From Bactericera cockerelli (lineage: Eukaryota > Arthropoda > Insecta > Hemiptera > Triozidae): a stretch of 64,000 nt of DNA. The first letter of the stretch is position 1. Every line of letters starts with the position of its first letter. The notes beneath the pieces are model-generated. The model made no database searches. It saw only the letters and a program-made list of their open reading frames with translations, and was not told the origin of the DNA. Below are positions 27,601 through 41,700 of this stretch, piece after piece. The position numbers and the translations under genes are program-made. Location of the stretch: NCBI GenBank assembly GCA_024516035.1, contig CM044962.1, positions 2,169,027-2,233,026 of the forward strand, in the 5' to 3' direction.

Positions 27601-30600
27601 TCGGCTTACTGCTGGAATAATGGGACTTAATCGTTCTCATCGGGCAGTATAAATAAGACGATATTATTATTATTATTATTACCGTAATCTAATCTCCATC
27701 GACTTGTCTCGCGTCCCAGCTCGCCAGGCTGCGACGATATTATTATTATTATTACCGTAATCTAATCTCCATCGTCTTGTCTCGCGTCCCAGCTCGCCAG
27801 GCTGCGACGATATTATTATTATTATTACCGTAATCTAATCTCCATCGTCTTGTCTCGCGTCCCAGCTCGCCAGGCTGCGACGATATTATTATTATTATTA
27901 CCGTAATCTAATCTCCATCGTCTTGTCTCGCGTCCCAGCTCGCCAGGCTGCGACGATATTATTATTATTATTACCGTAATCTAATCTCCAACGTCTTGTC
28001 TCGCGTCCCAGCTCGCCAGGCTGCGACGATATTATTATTATTACCGTAATCTAATCTCCACTAACTTGTCTCGCGTCCCAGCTCGCCAGGCCGCGGCTCG
28101 CGCCTGCAAGAAGGTGAAGGAGTCCTCGGGCGAGAGCTCGGGCGAGGCGGGCGGCTCGGACTCGGACTTCAAGATGAGCGGCGCCGAGTCTGACGTGAGC
28201 GGGGAGGAGGACATGGAGGAGGAGGGGGGGAGCTCGGAGGAGGGGGGAAGCAATTCCGACTTCAACCCGTTCGAAGACTCGGATGGGGACTCGGATGGTG
28301 AGTGATTATTATTATTATTTACCTCTTAGTCTGGCTGGGGGACGTTAAACAGGGAGAAGACCAGTGTCCCGCTAGAGGACTCTAAACAGAGAACAGACTA
28401 GCCAACCCTTACAAGCCAGGCTAGCTTGCAGTTTCCTAAGGGTTTAATGGCTTATAAAGAAAAGTCCAAGTCCTCATGATGGTTGATCGCACATAGAAAT
28501 ATGTGGTTCAGGACGAGCCAACTTTGAAATAAAGTTGGCTGGAGACCATCACTCACCCCTCCAGCTGTAGCCAAGCTGGCTACAACAACAACAACAACAA
28601 CATTATTTTATTAATAAGATATCTAGCCAGGCACGCGCTGGTATGGCAGCATAAAGTCCTGCTACATTTTAAAATTTTAAGCATCAAAATTTCAAGTCAA
28701 AATTCTAGGAAGAATACATGACATCCAAAGAAGGCGTTTCAAGGAAAAGCTCAATAAGGAGATGAGTGGAGAAAAACTGATTTTTTTTAATTTAATAAAA
28801 GGCAAAAATGTTTGCGAAATAATATAATAATTAATTAGGTCCACACTTCCTTGTTTTTTTCCACACTTCCTTACCATAACGAGATATTTCTTTTTCTTCC
28901 ATTTACGTTCTATTGGACATGAATGCATTGGTATAATAATTGGAAAATGCATACGGGGGTTCCATTATACATTTTTACTTAAAACATTATATATTAAAAA
29001 CTATATTTAACACTTAGACGACCGGCATGGTTTTTTGTGAATTCTCTTTTGGTACCGGCGATAATACGGCTATCCGACCGGGTGTACCACCGGTGGTACA
29101 CCCGGTCCATTCCGTACGAACGTGCGTGTACCACCGGTGGTACACCCGGTCCATTCCGTACGAACGTGCGTGTACCACCGGTGGTACACCCGGTCGTCTA
29201 CGTGTTAAAAAACTGAATATTCACGGCACGCCACTATTTCTAACGAATTCTAACGAAATGAAAACGAGTTAATTTTAATTATTAAATTTCCAGAACCTTG
29301 GCTGGGCAGGCGGAAAACGAAGAAGAAGAAAAAGCCGAAAAAGCCGAAAAAAGAAACCACCCAGGACAAACTGGACAACTTGATGCTCAAGTCTAACAGC
29401 CAGTCCACCCGGGGCCCCCAGCCTGGCCAGCCCATGGTCCCGCACAAGGACGCGATAGAGAGAGCCTGTGATATGAAGGAGCAACTGCTGGAAGATATAG
29501 AAGCATTAGGTGAGTGTTAGGAAGCATTAGGTGAGTGTTAGGAAGCACAAGGACGCGATAGAGAGAGCCTGTGATATGAAGGAGCAACTGCTGGAAGATA
29601 TAGAAGCATTAGGTGAGTGTTAGGAAGCACAAGGACGCGATAGAGAGAGCCTGTGATATGAAGGAGCAACTGCTGGAAGATATAGAAGCATTAGGTGAGT
29701 GTTAGGAAGCACAAGGACGCGATAGAGAGAGCCTGTGATATGAAGGAGCAACTGCTGGAAGATATAGAAGCATTAGGTGAGTGTTAGGAAGCACAAGGAC
29801 GCGATAGAGAGAGCCTGTGATATGAAGGAGCAACTGCTGGAAGATATAGAAGCATTAGGTGAGTGTTAGGAAGCACAAGGACGCGATAGAGAGAGCCTGT
29901 GATATGAAGGAGCAACTGCTGGAAGATATAGAAGCATTAGTTGAGTGTTAGGAAGCACAAGGACGCGATAGAGAGAGCCTGTGATATGAAGGAGCAACTG
30001 CTGGAAGATATAGAAGCATTAGGTGAGTGTTAGGAAGCACAAGGACGCGATAGAGAGAGCCTGTGATATGAAGGAGCAACTGCTGGAGGATATAGAAGCA
30101 TTAGGTGAGTGTTAGGAAGCATTAGGTGAGTGTTAGGAAGCACAAGGACGCGATAGAGAGAGCCTGTGATATGAAGGAGCAACTGCTGGAAGATATAGAA
30201 GCATTAGGTGAGTGTTAGGAAGCATTAGGTGAGTGTTAGGAAGCACAAGGACGCGATAGAGAGAGCCTGTGATATGAAGGAGCAACTGCTGGAAGATATA
30301 GAAGCATTAGGTGAGTGTTAGGAAGCATTAGGTGAGTGTTAGGAAGCATTAGGTGAGTGTTAGGAAGCATTAGGTGAGTGTTAGGAAGCATTAGGTGAGT
30401 GTTAGGAAGCATTAGGTGAGTGTTAGGAAGCACAAGGACGCGATAGAGAGAGCCTGTGATATGAAGGAGCAACTGCTGGAAGATATAGAAGCATTAGGTG
30501 AGTGTTAGGAAGCACAAGGACGCGATAGAGAGAGCCTGTGATATGAAGGACCAACTGCTGGAAGATATAGAAGCATTAGGTGAGTGTTAGGAAGCATTAG

Positions 30601-32720
30601 GTGAGTGTTAGGAAGCATTAGGTGAGTGTTAGGAAGCACAAGGACGCGATAGAGAGAGCCTGTGATATGAAGGAGCAACTGCTGGAAGATATAGAAGCAT
30701 TAGGTGAGTGTTAGGAAGCATTAGGTGAGTGTTAGGAAGCATTAGGTGAGTGTTAGGAAGCACAAGGACGTGATAGAGAGAGCCTGTGATATGAAGGAGC
30801 AACTGCTGGAAGATATAGAAGCATTAGGTGAGTGTTAGGAAGCACAAGGACGCGATAGAGAGAGCCTGTGATATGAAGGAGCAACTGCTGGAAGATATAG
30901 AAGCATTAGGTGAGTGTTAGGAAGCACAAGGACGCGATAGAGAGAGCCTGTGATATGAAGGAGCAACTGCTGGAAGATATAGAAGCATTAGGTGAGTGTT
31001 AGGAAGCACAAGGACGCGATAGAGAGAGCCTGTGATATGAAGGAGCAACTGCTGGAAGATATAGAAGCATTAGGTGAGTGTTAGGAAGCACAAGGACGCG
31101 ATAGAGAGAGCCTGTGATATGAAGGAGCAACTGCTGGAGGATATAGAAGCATTAGGTGAGTGTTAGGAAGCACAAGGACGCGATAGAGAGAGCCTGTGAT
31201 ATGAAGGAGCAACTGCTGGAAGATATAGAAGCATTAGGTGAGTGTTAGGAAGCATTAGGTGAGTGTTAGGAAGCATTAGGTGAGTGTTAGGAAGCATTAG
31301 GTGAGTGTTAGGAAGCATTAGGTGAGTGTTAGGAAGCACAAGGACGCGATAGAGAGAGCCTGTGATATGAAGGAGCAACTGCTGGAGGATATAGAAGCAT
31401 TAGGTGAGTGTTAGGAAGCACAAGGACGCGATAGAGAGAGCCTGTGATATGAAGGAGCAACTGCTGGAAGATATAGAAGCATTAGGTGAGTGTTAGGAAG
31501 CATTAGGTGAGTGTTAGGAAGCATTAGGTGAGTGTTAGGAAGCATTAGGTGAGTGTTAGGAAGCATTAGGTGAGTGTTAGGAAGCATTAGGTGAGTGTTA
31601 GGAAGCATTAGGTGAGTGTTAGGAAGCATTAGGTGAGTGTTAGGAAGCATTAGGTGAGTGTTAGGAAGCACAAGGACGCGATAGAGAGAGCCTGTGATAT
31701 GAAGGAGCAACTGCTGGAAGATATAGAAGCATTAGGTGAGTGTTAGGAAGCACAAGGACGCGATAGAGAGAGCCTGTGATATGAAGGAGCAACTGCTGGA
31801 AGATATAGAAGCATTAGGTGTGTGTTAGGAAGCATTAGGTGAGTGTTAGGAAGCACAAGGACGCGATAGAGAGAGCCTGTGATATGAAGGAGCAACTGCT
31901 GGAAGATATAGAAGCATTAGGTGAGTGTTTAGAAACATTAGGTGAGTGTGAAGGAGCATTATGTGAGTGTGTAGAAGCATTAGGTGAGTGTTTAGAAGCA
32001 TTAGTTGAGTGTTTAGAAGCACATAGAAGCAAACTTATTTCCAGGTTTCTCTTATAAACAGTACAGAGGTTGTTTTACCCCATAGAGAGGTAAATTGCAT
32101 GTGAGAATCGTTCCCTTGTATCTAGGTTTCTCCTATCCAGTTCTCTTATATCCAGGCTCGACTGTACTACATATTATTATTTATTTTTTAACCAGAACTG
32201 ACGGGATGTGTTCCCAGTCATTACAATTCATGAAGAAATAAAATTAGTCTGGCTGGGGGACATTAAACAGGCAGAGAAGACCAGTGTCTCGCTAGAGGAC
32301 TATAAACAGAGAACAGACTAGCCAACCCTTACAAGCCAGGCTAGTTGCAGTTTCCTATGCGTTTAATGGCTTATAAAGAAAAGTCCAAGTCCTCATGATG
32401 GTTGATCGCACATAGAAATATGTGGTTCAGGACGAGCCAACTTTGAAACAAAGTTGGTTGGAGACCATCACTCACCCCTCCAGCTGTAGCCAAGCAGGCT
32501 ACAACAACAGCAACAACAACAGTTGCTGTTCTTAACTAAAAGGACAGTTTTAAATATTAATAATTTTAATAAAAAGTGGCCTAACACATGCTTTGCATTA
32601 TTGGCCACTTAAACTTGCCATGTTCTTAATTTTTATTTTATTAATAAGTTATTTTTTACATTTAATTTTATTTATGAAGATGTAAGAATTTGTTGAATAA
32701 AAAATAATCTTTTGAAAGTA

Positions 32721-32751
<31 letters not shown>

Positions 32752-35700
32752 CAACAACAAGAAATAAACTAACATTATTATCATCATCACTACCCCCCAG
32801 TGTCATTAATACAATTCATGAAGAAATAAACTAATATTATTGTTATTACTATCACTACCCCCCCCCCCCCCCCCGCCAGGAGAAATAAACTAATATTATT
32901 ATTATTACTATCACTACCACCCCCGCCAGGAGAAATAAACTAATATTATTATCATCATCACTACCCCCCCCCCCCGCCAGGTGATAAGCTGCCGCCCAAC
33001 ACGCTGGACCAGCTGATAGATGACCTGGGCGGCCCGGAGAACGTGGCGGAGATGACGGGCCGCAAGGGGCGCGTGGTGTCCACGGAGGGGGCGACATCAA
33101 GTACGAGTCCCGCTCCGAGACCGACATTCCTCTCGAGACCCTCAACATTACAGGTGAGACTTTTAAATGTATACCAAATATAATTTTATCTTTATCTTAA
33201 TTGTAAACATACAGTTTATCTTAATTGTAAACATACAGTTTATCTTAATTGTAAACATACAGTTTATCTTAATTGTAAACATACAGTTTATCTTAATTGT
33301 AAACATACAGTTTATCTTAATTGTAAACATAATGTATAAATATACAGTAAAATTGATTGAATTGGATGATTGAGACTCCCTCCTCCAAGTTCTATAGAGG
33401 GGATAGTTTTTTGTTTTTTTGTTTTGAGATTTCAAATTGACCTCACCCAGACTGAGTGGGGCCGGAAAAAGCCAGCATCACGAGCGTTCCGAATATGAAT
33501 GGTCCCCCATCCAAATTCTAACCTTTATTATTATTATTATTTAATTCTTTATTGGGCAACTACATACATTCAACAAAATAGGACATGTTAAAAAAAAATT
33601 AAAAAAAAAAAGAAAAAAAAAATAGAATATGTAGTGAACCAAGAGGCGAGGTTAAAGCCTGTGGCTTTCTCTTCCACCGAACCCCATAGGATATAAAAAA
33701 TAATTTAATAAAATATATATATAATAATAAATACTTGTAAAAAGTAGAAGGAAACAAAAGTTAACAAAATAAAAAAAGAGAAAAGAAAAATTTCGAGAGG
33801 GAACTTTAAGGGTTGCGTCGAAGATATTGTCAAAGGCAATAACCCCGCCCTTTCTGTTTTTTTTCTTATACAGGGTGATCGAAACCACCCAGCCACTATA
33901 TTTTTGTGTCCCCCTGAAAACGTCCTTAGGGGCGGTGGGCCGAGGTTACAAATATTTTCCCATAAAACTTCAGACTTCATATTGGGGACCAATTTTTTGT
34001 TTCAAGAACCTAACTCAAACGGTTCTCGAGAAAACGGTAGTGGCTGGGTGGTCCCTTTTACTCCTTTTCCCTCTTTTTTACCTCAGTCTCTTCTTCTCGT
34101 CTCTCCTTTTTGCTTCTCTTCTTTATTTTTCTTTCCAACTTATTTGTTAATTTTTAATTGAATTTTAATGAAAAAAAAAAAAAAAAATGTGTAAGACGTA
34201 CAATGTATAATTATTACGCAATAAAATATTTGATTGATTGATTGATTGGTTTCGATCATCTGTTTTTATATAACTAGCCGCGTTGTGGCTAGGACTGCGG
34301 CGCGGTGCTTTCACAGAGGCTTGGCCGTGCTTGCTGGTGAAAGAAAAATGTTTGGTAGTTAACCTTTTGGACGTTGCAACTTCTTTTATGTACAAATAAA
34401 ATTATATACCTAACATAAAATGAAATTAAATATGTGGTCAAAATCCCAAATGGGAGGATAACTTGTCATGTTCCAAATGTTTATATTTCATTCATGTCAT
34501 GTTCTGTCCCACAGAGAAGCACAGGTTCATGAACGGGGAGAAGTGTGTGGCAGGGTATTGTATTGTGTAACTTGTCATGTCCCAAATGTTTATATTTCAT
34601 TCATGTCATGTTCTGTCCCACAGAGAAGCACAGGTTCATGAACGGGGAGAAGTGTGTGGCAGGGTATTGTATTGTGTAACTTGTCATGTCCCAAATGTTT
34701 ATATTTCATTCATGTCATGTTCTGTCCCACAGAGAAGCAGAGGTTTACGGATGGGGAGAAGTGTGTGGCAGAGTATTGTATTGTGTAACTTGTCATGTCC
34801 TGAATGTTTATATTTCATTCATGTCATGTTCTGTCCCACAGAGAAGCACAGGTTCATGGACGGGGAGAAGTGTGTGGCTCGGAGTATTGTATTGTGTAAC
34901 TTTTCATGTCCCAAATGTTTATATTTCATTCATGGGCTCCATCACTATGCCCTCGAATTGTTTCTTCTTAAAGGATTTTTCTGAAACTTTCACAGAATAC
35001 TTAGAATCTCATAAGAAAATGATTTCACACCAGAAAAACCACAAATTTACACTTTAAATTACTTTAATTTTGATTAAAATATGGACTTTCTGAAGCTTTC
35101 TAAAAACAACTACCGCCATTTTTCAATAGACTTTAATGATAAACTAAATGAAAGTTTCATAAAAATCCGTCCAAAAACAGCACTTTGAGTGCATAGTGAT
35201 GGACCCCATGCCATGTTCTGTCCCACAGAGAAGCAGAGGTTCATGGACGGGGAGAAGTGTGTGGCGATCATCTCGGAGGCGGCTAGCAGCGGCATCTCCT
35301 TGCAGGCGGACAGGCGGGTGAAGAATCAGAAGCGACGCGTGCACATCACACTGGAGCTGCCCTGGAGTGCGGACCGCGCCATACAACAGTTTGGTAAGTC
35401 CTGGGGACCGCGCCATACAACAGTTTGGTAAGTCCTGGGGACCGCGCCATACAACAGTTTGGTAAGTCCTGGGGACCGCGCCATACAACAGTTTGGTAAG
35501 TCCTGGGGACCGCGCCATACAACAGTTTGGTAAGTCCTGGGGACCGCGCCATACAACAGTTTGGTAAGTCCTGGGGACTGCGCCATACAGCAGTTTGGTA
35601 AGTCCTGGGGACCGCGCCATACAACAGTTTGGTAAGTCCTGGGGACCGCGCCATACAACAGTTTGGTAAGTCCTGGGGACCGCGCCATACAACAGTTTGG

Positions 35701-38700
35701 TAAGTCCTGGGGACTGCGCCATACAGCAGTTTGGTAAGTCCTGGGGACCGCGCCATACAACAGTTTGGTAAGTCCTGGGGACCGCGCCATACAACAGTTT
35801 GGTAAGTCCTGGGGACCGCGCCATACAACAGTTTGGTAAGTCCTGGGGACCGCGCCATACAACAGTTTGGTAAGTCCTGGGGACCGCGCCATACAACAGT
35901 TTGGTAAGTCCTGGGGACCGCGTCATACAACAGTTTGGTAAGTCCTGGGGACCGCGCCATACAACAGTTTGGTAAGTCCTGGGGACCGCGCCATACAGCA
36001 GTTTGGTAAGTCCTGAGGACCGCGCTATACAGCAGTTTGGTAAGTCCTGGGGACTGCGCCATACAGCAGTTTGGTAAGTCCTGGGGACCGTGCTATACAA
36101 CAGTTTGGTAAGTCCTGAGGACTGCGCCATACAGCAGTTTGGTAAGTCCTGGGGACCGTGCTATACAACAGTTTGGTAAGTCCTGAGGACCGCGCTATAC
36201 AGCAGTTTGGTAAGTCCTGGGGACTGCGCCATACAGCAGTTTGGTAAGTCCTGGGGACCGTGCTATACAACAGTTTGGTAAGTCCTGAGGACCGCGCTAT
36301 ACAGCAGTTTGGTAAGTCCTGGGGACTGCGCCATACAGCAGTTTGGTAAGTCCTGGGGACCGCGCCATACAGCAGTTTGGTAAGTCCTGAGGACCGCGCT
36401 ATACAGCAGTTTGGTAAGTCCTGGGGACTGCGCCATACAGCAGTTTGGTAAGTCCTGGGGACCGTGCTATACAACAGTTTGGTAAGTCCTGAGGACCGCG
36501 CTATACAGCAGTTTGGTAAGTCCTGGGGACTGCGCCATACAGCAGTTTGGTAAGTCCTGGGGACCGTGCTATACATCAGTTTGGTAAGTCCTGGGGACCG
36601 TGCTATACAACAGTTTGGTAAGTCCTGGGGACCGCGCCATACAACAGTTTGGTAAGTCCTGGGGACTGTGATATACAGCAGTTTGGTAAGTCCTGGGGAC
36701 CGCGCCATACAGCAGTTTGGTAAGTCCTGGGGACTGTGCTATACAGCAGTTTGGTAAGTCCTGGGGACTGTGCTATACAGCAGTTTGGTAAGTCCTGGGG
36801 ACCGCGCCATACAGCAGTTTGGTAAGTCCTGGGGACTGTGCTATACAGCAGTTTGGTAAGTCCTGGGGACCGCGCCATACAACAGTTTGGTAAGTCCTGT
36901 TATTATTATTATAGTATGCTTTATTATGAGGACAGAGTACAATGTTAACAGTATAAAATTAACAAATGACAAAATAAAGGGTTGGGTGGAACAGATTGCC
37001 ACGGGCAATAACCCCGCCCTTTAGGTAGGACATTATTGTTATTATCTTTTTTTTTTACTTATTTATTTTGTCATTTGTTTGTTTGTTTTTTTTTTTTTCT
37101 TTTCTTAATTTTATACTGTTACCTGTACTTTGTCCTCCTAATAAAGCTTAAAAAAAGGGCGGGGTTATTGCCTGTGGCATTCTCTTCCACCCTGTTGACC
37201 GTGCTCTGTTGTTGCTGTAGCTAGCTTGGCTACAGCTGGGGGAGTGATCGTCTCCAGACAAACTCGAGAAAAAAGTTGGCTCGTCCTGAACCACATAAGT
37301 ATTTCTATGTGTGATCAGATCAACCATGTGAGGACTTGGAATTTTCCTTTAGGAAACTGCAAGCTAGCCAGGCTTGTTAGGGTCGGGTAGTCTGACTTGG
37401 CTATACAGCAGTCAAACAGGTCTTATATATTTTATAGGATAAACAGAAATTGAGGCGAAGCCGAAAAAAATGGATTGCAGATTCGGGCTGGAAATTTCAG
37501 TAATCTACCATTAAAGGGTTTTAACGATTTTTTGATCCACTCTGTATCTGCATGAGTGTATAGTCCGTCCCGGTAGCTCAGTGGTTAAGGCGGGACTCTG
37601 TGAATCCAGAGGTCGTGGGTTCGAAACCCAGCCTGGACATGACAAGTTATCCTCCCTTTTGGTATTTTGACCTCACAATAATATGGCTTGGGCTTACTGC
37701 TGGAATAATGGGACTTTAACGGGCAGTGTAATTAAGGCGATATTATTGTTATTATTACAGTACTTTGCTCACCCTTGCCGATGACAAGGGATGACTAAAA
37801 AATGTAACTAAGTTAATTAAGGCGTTACTTAATTAACTGCCAGCTAGTTTAATTATTTGTTGTTGTTGTAGTAGCTTGTGATGGAGTTATAGGAAAATGA
37901 AAGTCTAAGTACGGAAATGTATGAAAGTGAGAAGTTCGGTATGTGTTTTTACGAGAGGGTTGTGGGGGAGGAAGTTTTTCATTCACCCTTAACGAACATT
38001 CTAGCAGCGGAGATGATAACAATACAAAGAAAGAAAGAAGAAGAAAAAAAAAAAAAAAAAAAATCTCGAGGGACAGCTCAGTCTAGTTCTAAGGGTTGGG
38101 TGGAAGAGATTGCCACAGGCAATAACCCCGCCCTTTAGGTAGGACATTATTGTTATTTTCTTTTTTACTTATTTATTTTGTCATTTGTTTGTTTGTTTTT
38201 TTTCTCTTAATTTTATACTGTTACCACTGTACTTTGTCCTCTTAAAAAAGCTTAAAAAAAAGCCAATTTATGTGTGTAGTCTCTGGTGGTCCAGTTGCAT
38301 TGGTAGTCAAGTGGTTAACGCGCTAGTCTGGTAATCCAGGTAGCGTAGGGGTCCGTTGCCGTTGGTTCGAATCCCACCCAGTGCATGAATTTTTCTTCAT
38401 TTATTTGAGTTTGTGACCATGGAATAATATTTTATACAGGGTGGGAAAAAAGTCTGGAAATCCCTGAATGTCTTTGGAACTGAGTTTTTTTTTTTTTTTG
38501 AAAATTTGCAAAAAAAAAAAAAATGTTGATTGAGATATTTCCACCCTCGTGGAATTCCAGGCCGAACGCACCGCAGTAACCAGGTGACCGCCCCCGAGTA
38601 CATCTTCCTGATCTCAGATCTGGCGGGCGAGCGCCGCTTCGCCTCCGTGGTGGCGAAACGGCTCGAGTCTCTGGGCGCCCTCACGCATGGGGACCGGCGG

Positions 38701-41700
38701 GCGACGGAGACGCGGGACCTCTCCCAGTTCAACATCGACAACAAGTACGGGCGGGCCGCCCTGGAGGCGACCATGAAGACCATCATGGGCTACGAGAGTC
38801 CCATCGTGCCGCCGCCCAGCGACTACAAGGGCGACTTCTTCAAAGGTGAGTGCCCGCCCGCTTTTTAACACGTTGACTGCCAAGTTATATTGTTCAATCA
38901 TTTCAATTCTTAGCGGACTCAAATAATTACAGCACAAGATCAGTTGCAACAAAACTTTTAACTGTGCCTCTACACCATACAACATCTTTTGAAAAATCTT
39001 TCCAGATATGCACAGTCCGACTTTGGAATTCGTTGCCATCTGAAATTAGAAACTTACAAAACCTCAGTTTATTCTAATCTGAAGTGGTTCGTTACTTGAA
39101 ACTTGAGTAAAGAGCCGCTTCTCCGTCGGTTGGGTGGAAGAGCTTATTAATGAGAACCCTGCCACAATAGGAAAGCCAAAAAAAAAAAAAAAAACAAAAA
39201 AAAGGTCATATTTGGACACTTTACCGTACGCCACGTTACTGACACTCATTCAAAGTAGCATCGACTGTCACACAATATGTGTGACGTGCCGTATTGGTTT
39301 AACATTGTGTCACACATATAGTGTGACATGGCAGTCAATGTGTTAAAGTGCAACCCCCGATACGAAGGTCACAGCTTGTGTGGAATGTAGACCGCCATAA
39401 GAATGGGAAGACCTCAGTAGACGCTTGTGGTCTGTGTTGTAGCCTGCTCATCCCGTAGTATGCCACCCCTCTGATGGGCGAGAAGTGACACAATACTTCC
39501 CAATTAGGTGGCGGGTCAACACGAGCGCACCGGAAGGTATGCCTTACAAACAACTGTAACCAAGTTTTGAATACAAATTCTTGTCGGCGTGGGGATTCGA
39601 ACTCGCTTGCCTTCTGCATGACAGTTATTCGTGCGCTGACTTAATTAGTATTATTATTCTCGTTTTTATTTTTCATTACAGTAGTCACCGTGGCAGAGTG
39701 AGTTAGCGCGCTAGGCATTGCACGCACGGTGACCTGGGTTCGATCCCCAGCGGGGCAGGATTTTTTCTGCTCTGTACTTGGCTGTTCGGGGTCCACTCAT
39801 ACCTCGTGAGTAAAAGAATAGCTGATTTAATGTTAGCAGCGACCAGTGGCGGAATTATAGGCAAAAATAAGATACTGGGATATTCAAAATACGGAAAAGT
39901 CCTGTAATATAATAACACAAAGAAACACATTTATTGTCTATCCCGGTAGCTCAGTGGTAAAGGCGATACTCTGTGAATCCAGAGATTCCGGAAGTCGCGC
40001 GTTCGAAACCCAGCCGGGACATGACAAGTTATCCTCCCATTTGGGATTTTTACCACATAATAACAGGTCTCTTGGGCTTACTGCTGGAATAATGGGACTT
40101 AATAGTCCTAATCGGGCAGTATAAATAAAGCAATATTATTATTATTATTTATTTATTTTATTTATTTCATGTATTTTATCTATTTTATTTATTTATTATT
40201 TTTTATGTTATTATTTTTTTTTATTTTATCTATTTTATTAATTTATTATTTTTTTTATGTTGTTTATTTTTTATATTTTATGTATTTATTTAATTTATTT
40301 TATGTATTTTATCTATTTTATTTATTTATATTTTATTTTATTTATTTTATTTATTTTATTTATTTATTTATTCATTTTATTTATTTTATTTATTTTATTT
40401 ATATATTATTTTTTATGTTTTATTTTTTATTTTATCTATTTTATTTATTTATTATATTTTTGTTATTTTATTTTTTTATATTTATATTTAGGTATTTATT
40501 TTGTTTAATTTATTATTTATTTATTTTATTTATTTTATCTATTTTATTTATATATTATTTTTTATGTTTTATTTTTTATTTTATCTATTTTATTTATTTA
40601 TTATTTTTTTGTTATTTTTTTTTATATTTTATATTTATTTATTTAGGTATTTATTTTGTTTAATTTATTTATTTATTTATTTAATTTATTTTTATTTTAT
40701 TTTTCACTTCCCCCAGACGTGGCCGGGGCTCTGGTGGGCGTGGGCATCATCACCAACAACGAGGTCTCGCCCGGCATGCTGATCCTGGACAAGGACTACA
40801 ACAACATGAGCAAGTTCCTGAACCGCATCCTGGGCATGCCCGTGGAGCTGCAGAACCGTCTGTTCAAGTACTTCACGGACACGCTGGCCGCCATCGTGGT
40901 CCAGGCGAAGAAGTCGGGCCGCTTCGACCTCGGCATTCTAGGTGAGGATACAAAAAAAAGAAAAAAAAAAAAAAAAAAAAATGAGTAGATTAAAAAATGA
41001 AAAAAAAGTATATAAAAACGAAAAAAAAGTAGATAAAAAAAAACGAAAAAAAAAGTAGGTAAAAAAACGATAAAAAAGTATATAAAAACGAAAAAAAAAG
41101 TATATAAAAACGAAAAAAAAAGTAGATAAAAAAACGATAAAAAAAAATAGTACAGTAAAATAAAATAAGAGAAATTAAAAGCGTTCAAGTACTTCACGGA
41201 CACGCTGGCCGCCATCGTCATCCAGGCGAAGAAGTCGGGCCGCTTCGACCTCGGCATTCTAGGTGAGGATAGAAAAAAAAAAATAAGTAGATAAAAAAAC
41301 GAAAAAAAAAAAAAAAAAAAAAAAAAATAGTACCTACAGTAAAATAAAATAAAATATTTTTTTTTTTAAAGAGTTCAATTACTTCACGATAATGTATTCG
41401 GCAATCGTCATCCAGGCCAAGAAATCTTCGACCTCGGCATTCTAGGTGAAGATAAAAAAAAAAACTATAAAAAAAAACGAAGATAAAAAAAAAAAAAAAT
41501 AAGTACAGTAAAATAAAAATTAAAAGCGTTCAAGTACTTCACGGACACGCTGGCCGCTATCGTGATTCAGGCGAAGAAGTCGGGCCGCTTCGACCTCGGC
41601 ATTCTAGGTGAGGATAAGAAAGAAGAAGAAAAAAAGTAGATAAAAACGAAAAAAAAATATATAGAAACAAAAGAAAGTAGATAAAAAAACGAAATAAAAG

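Noticed and set aside
28090..28297. Alternative exon 14 start at 28090
   Set aside because: Acceptor ctcgccag is possible but would break the reading phase with exon 13.
29443..31950. CRISPR-like regularly spaced repeats (also 42.4-43.2 kb, 60.2-61.1 kb)
   Set aside because: Units are contiguous without unique spacers, contain exon edges and splice sites, and the DNA is eukaryotic.
35144..36878. Minus-strand open frames of up to 328 codons over the 34-bp array
   Set aside because: Artefact of a 34-bp repeat read in three frames; antisense to a known exon edge array.
40169..40663. Phe/Ile/Tyr-rich open frame of 164 codons resembling a membrane protein
   Set aside because: Product of a TTTA-rich tract; no complexity and it ends at the exon 19 acceptor.
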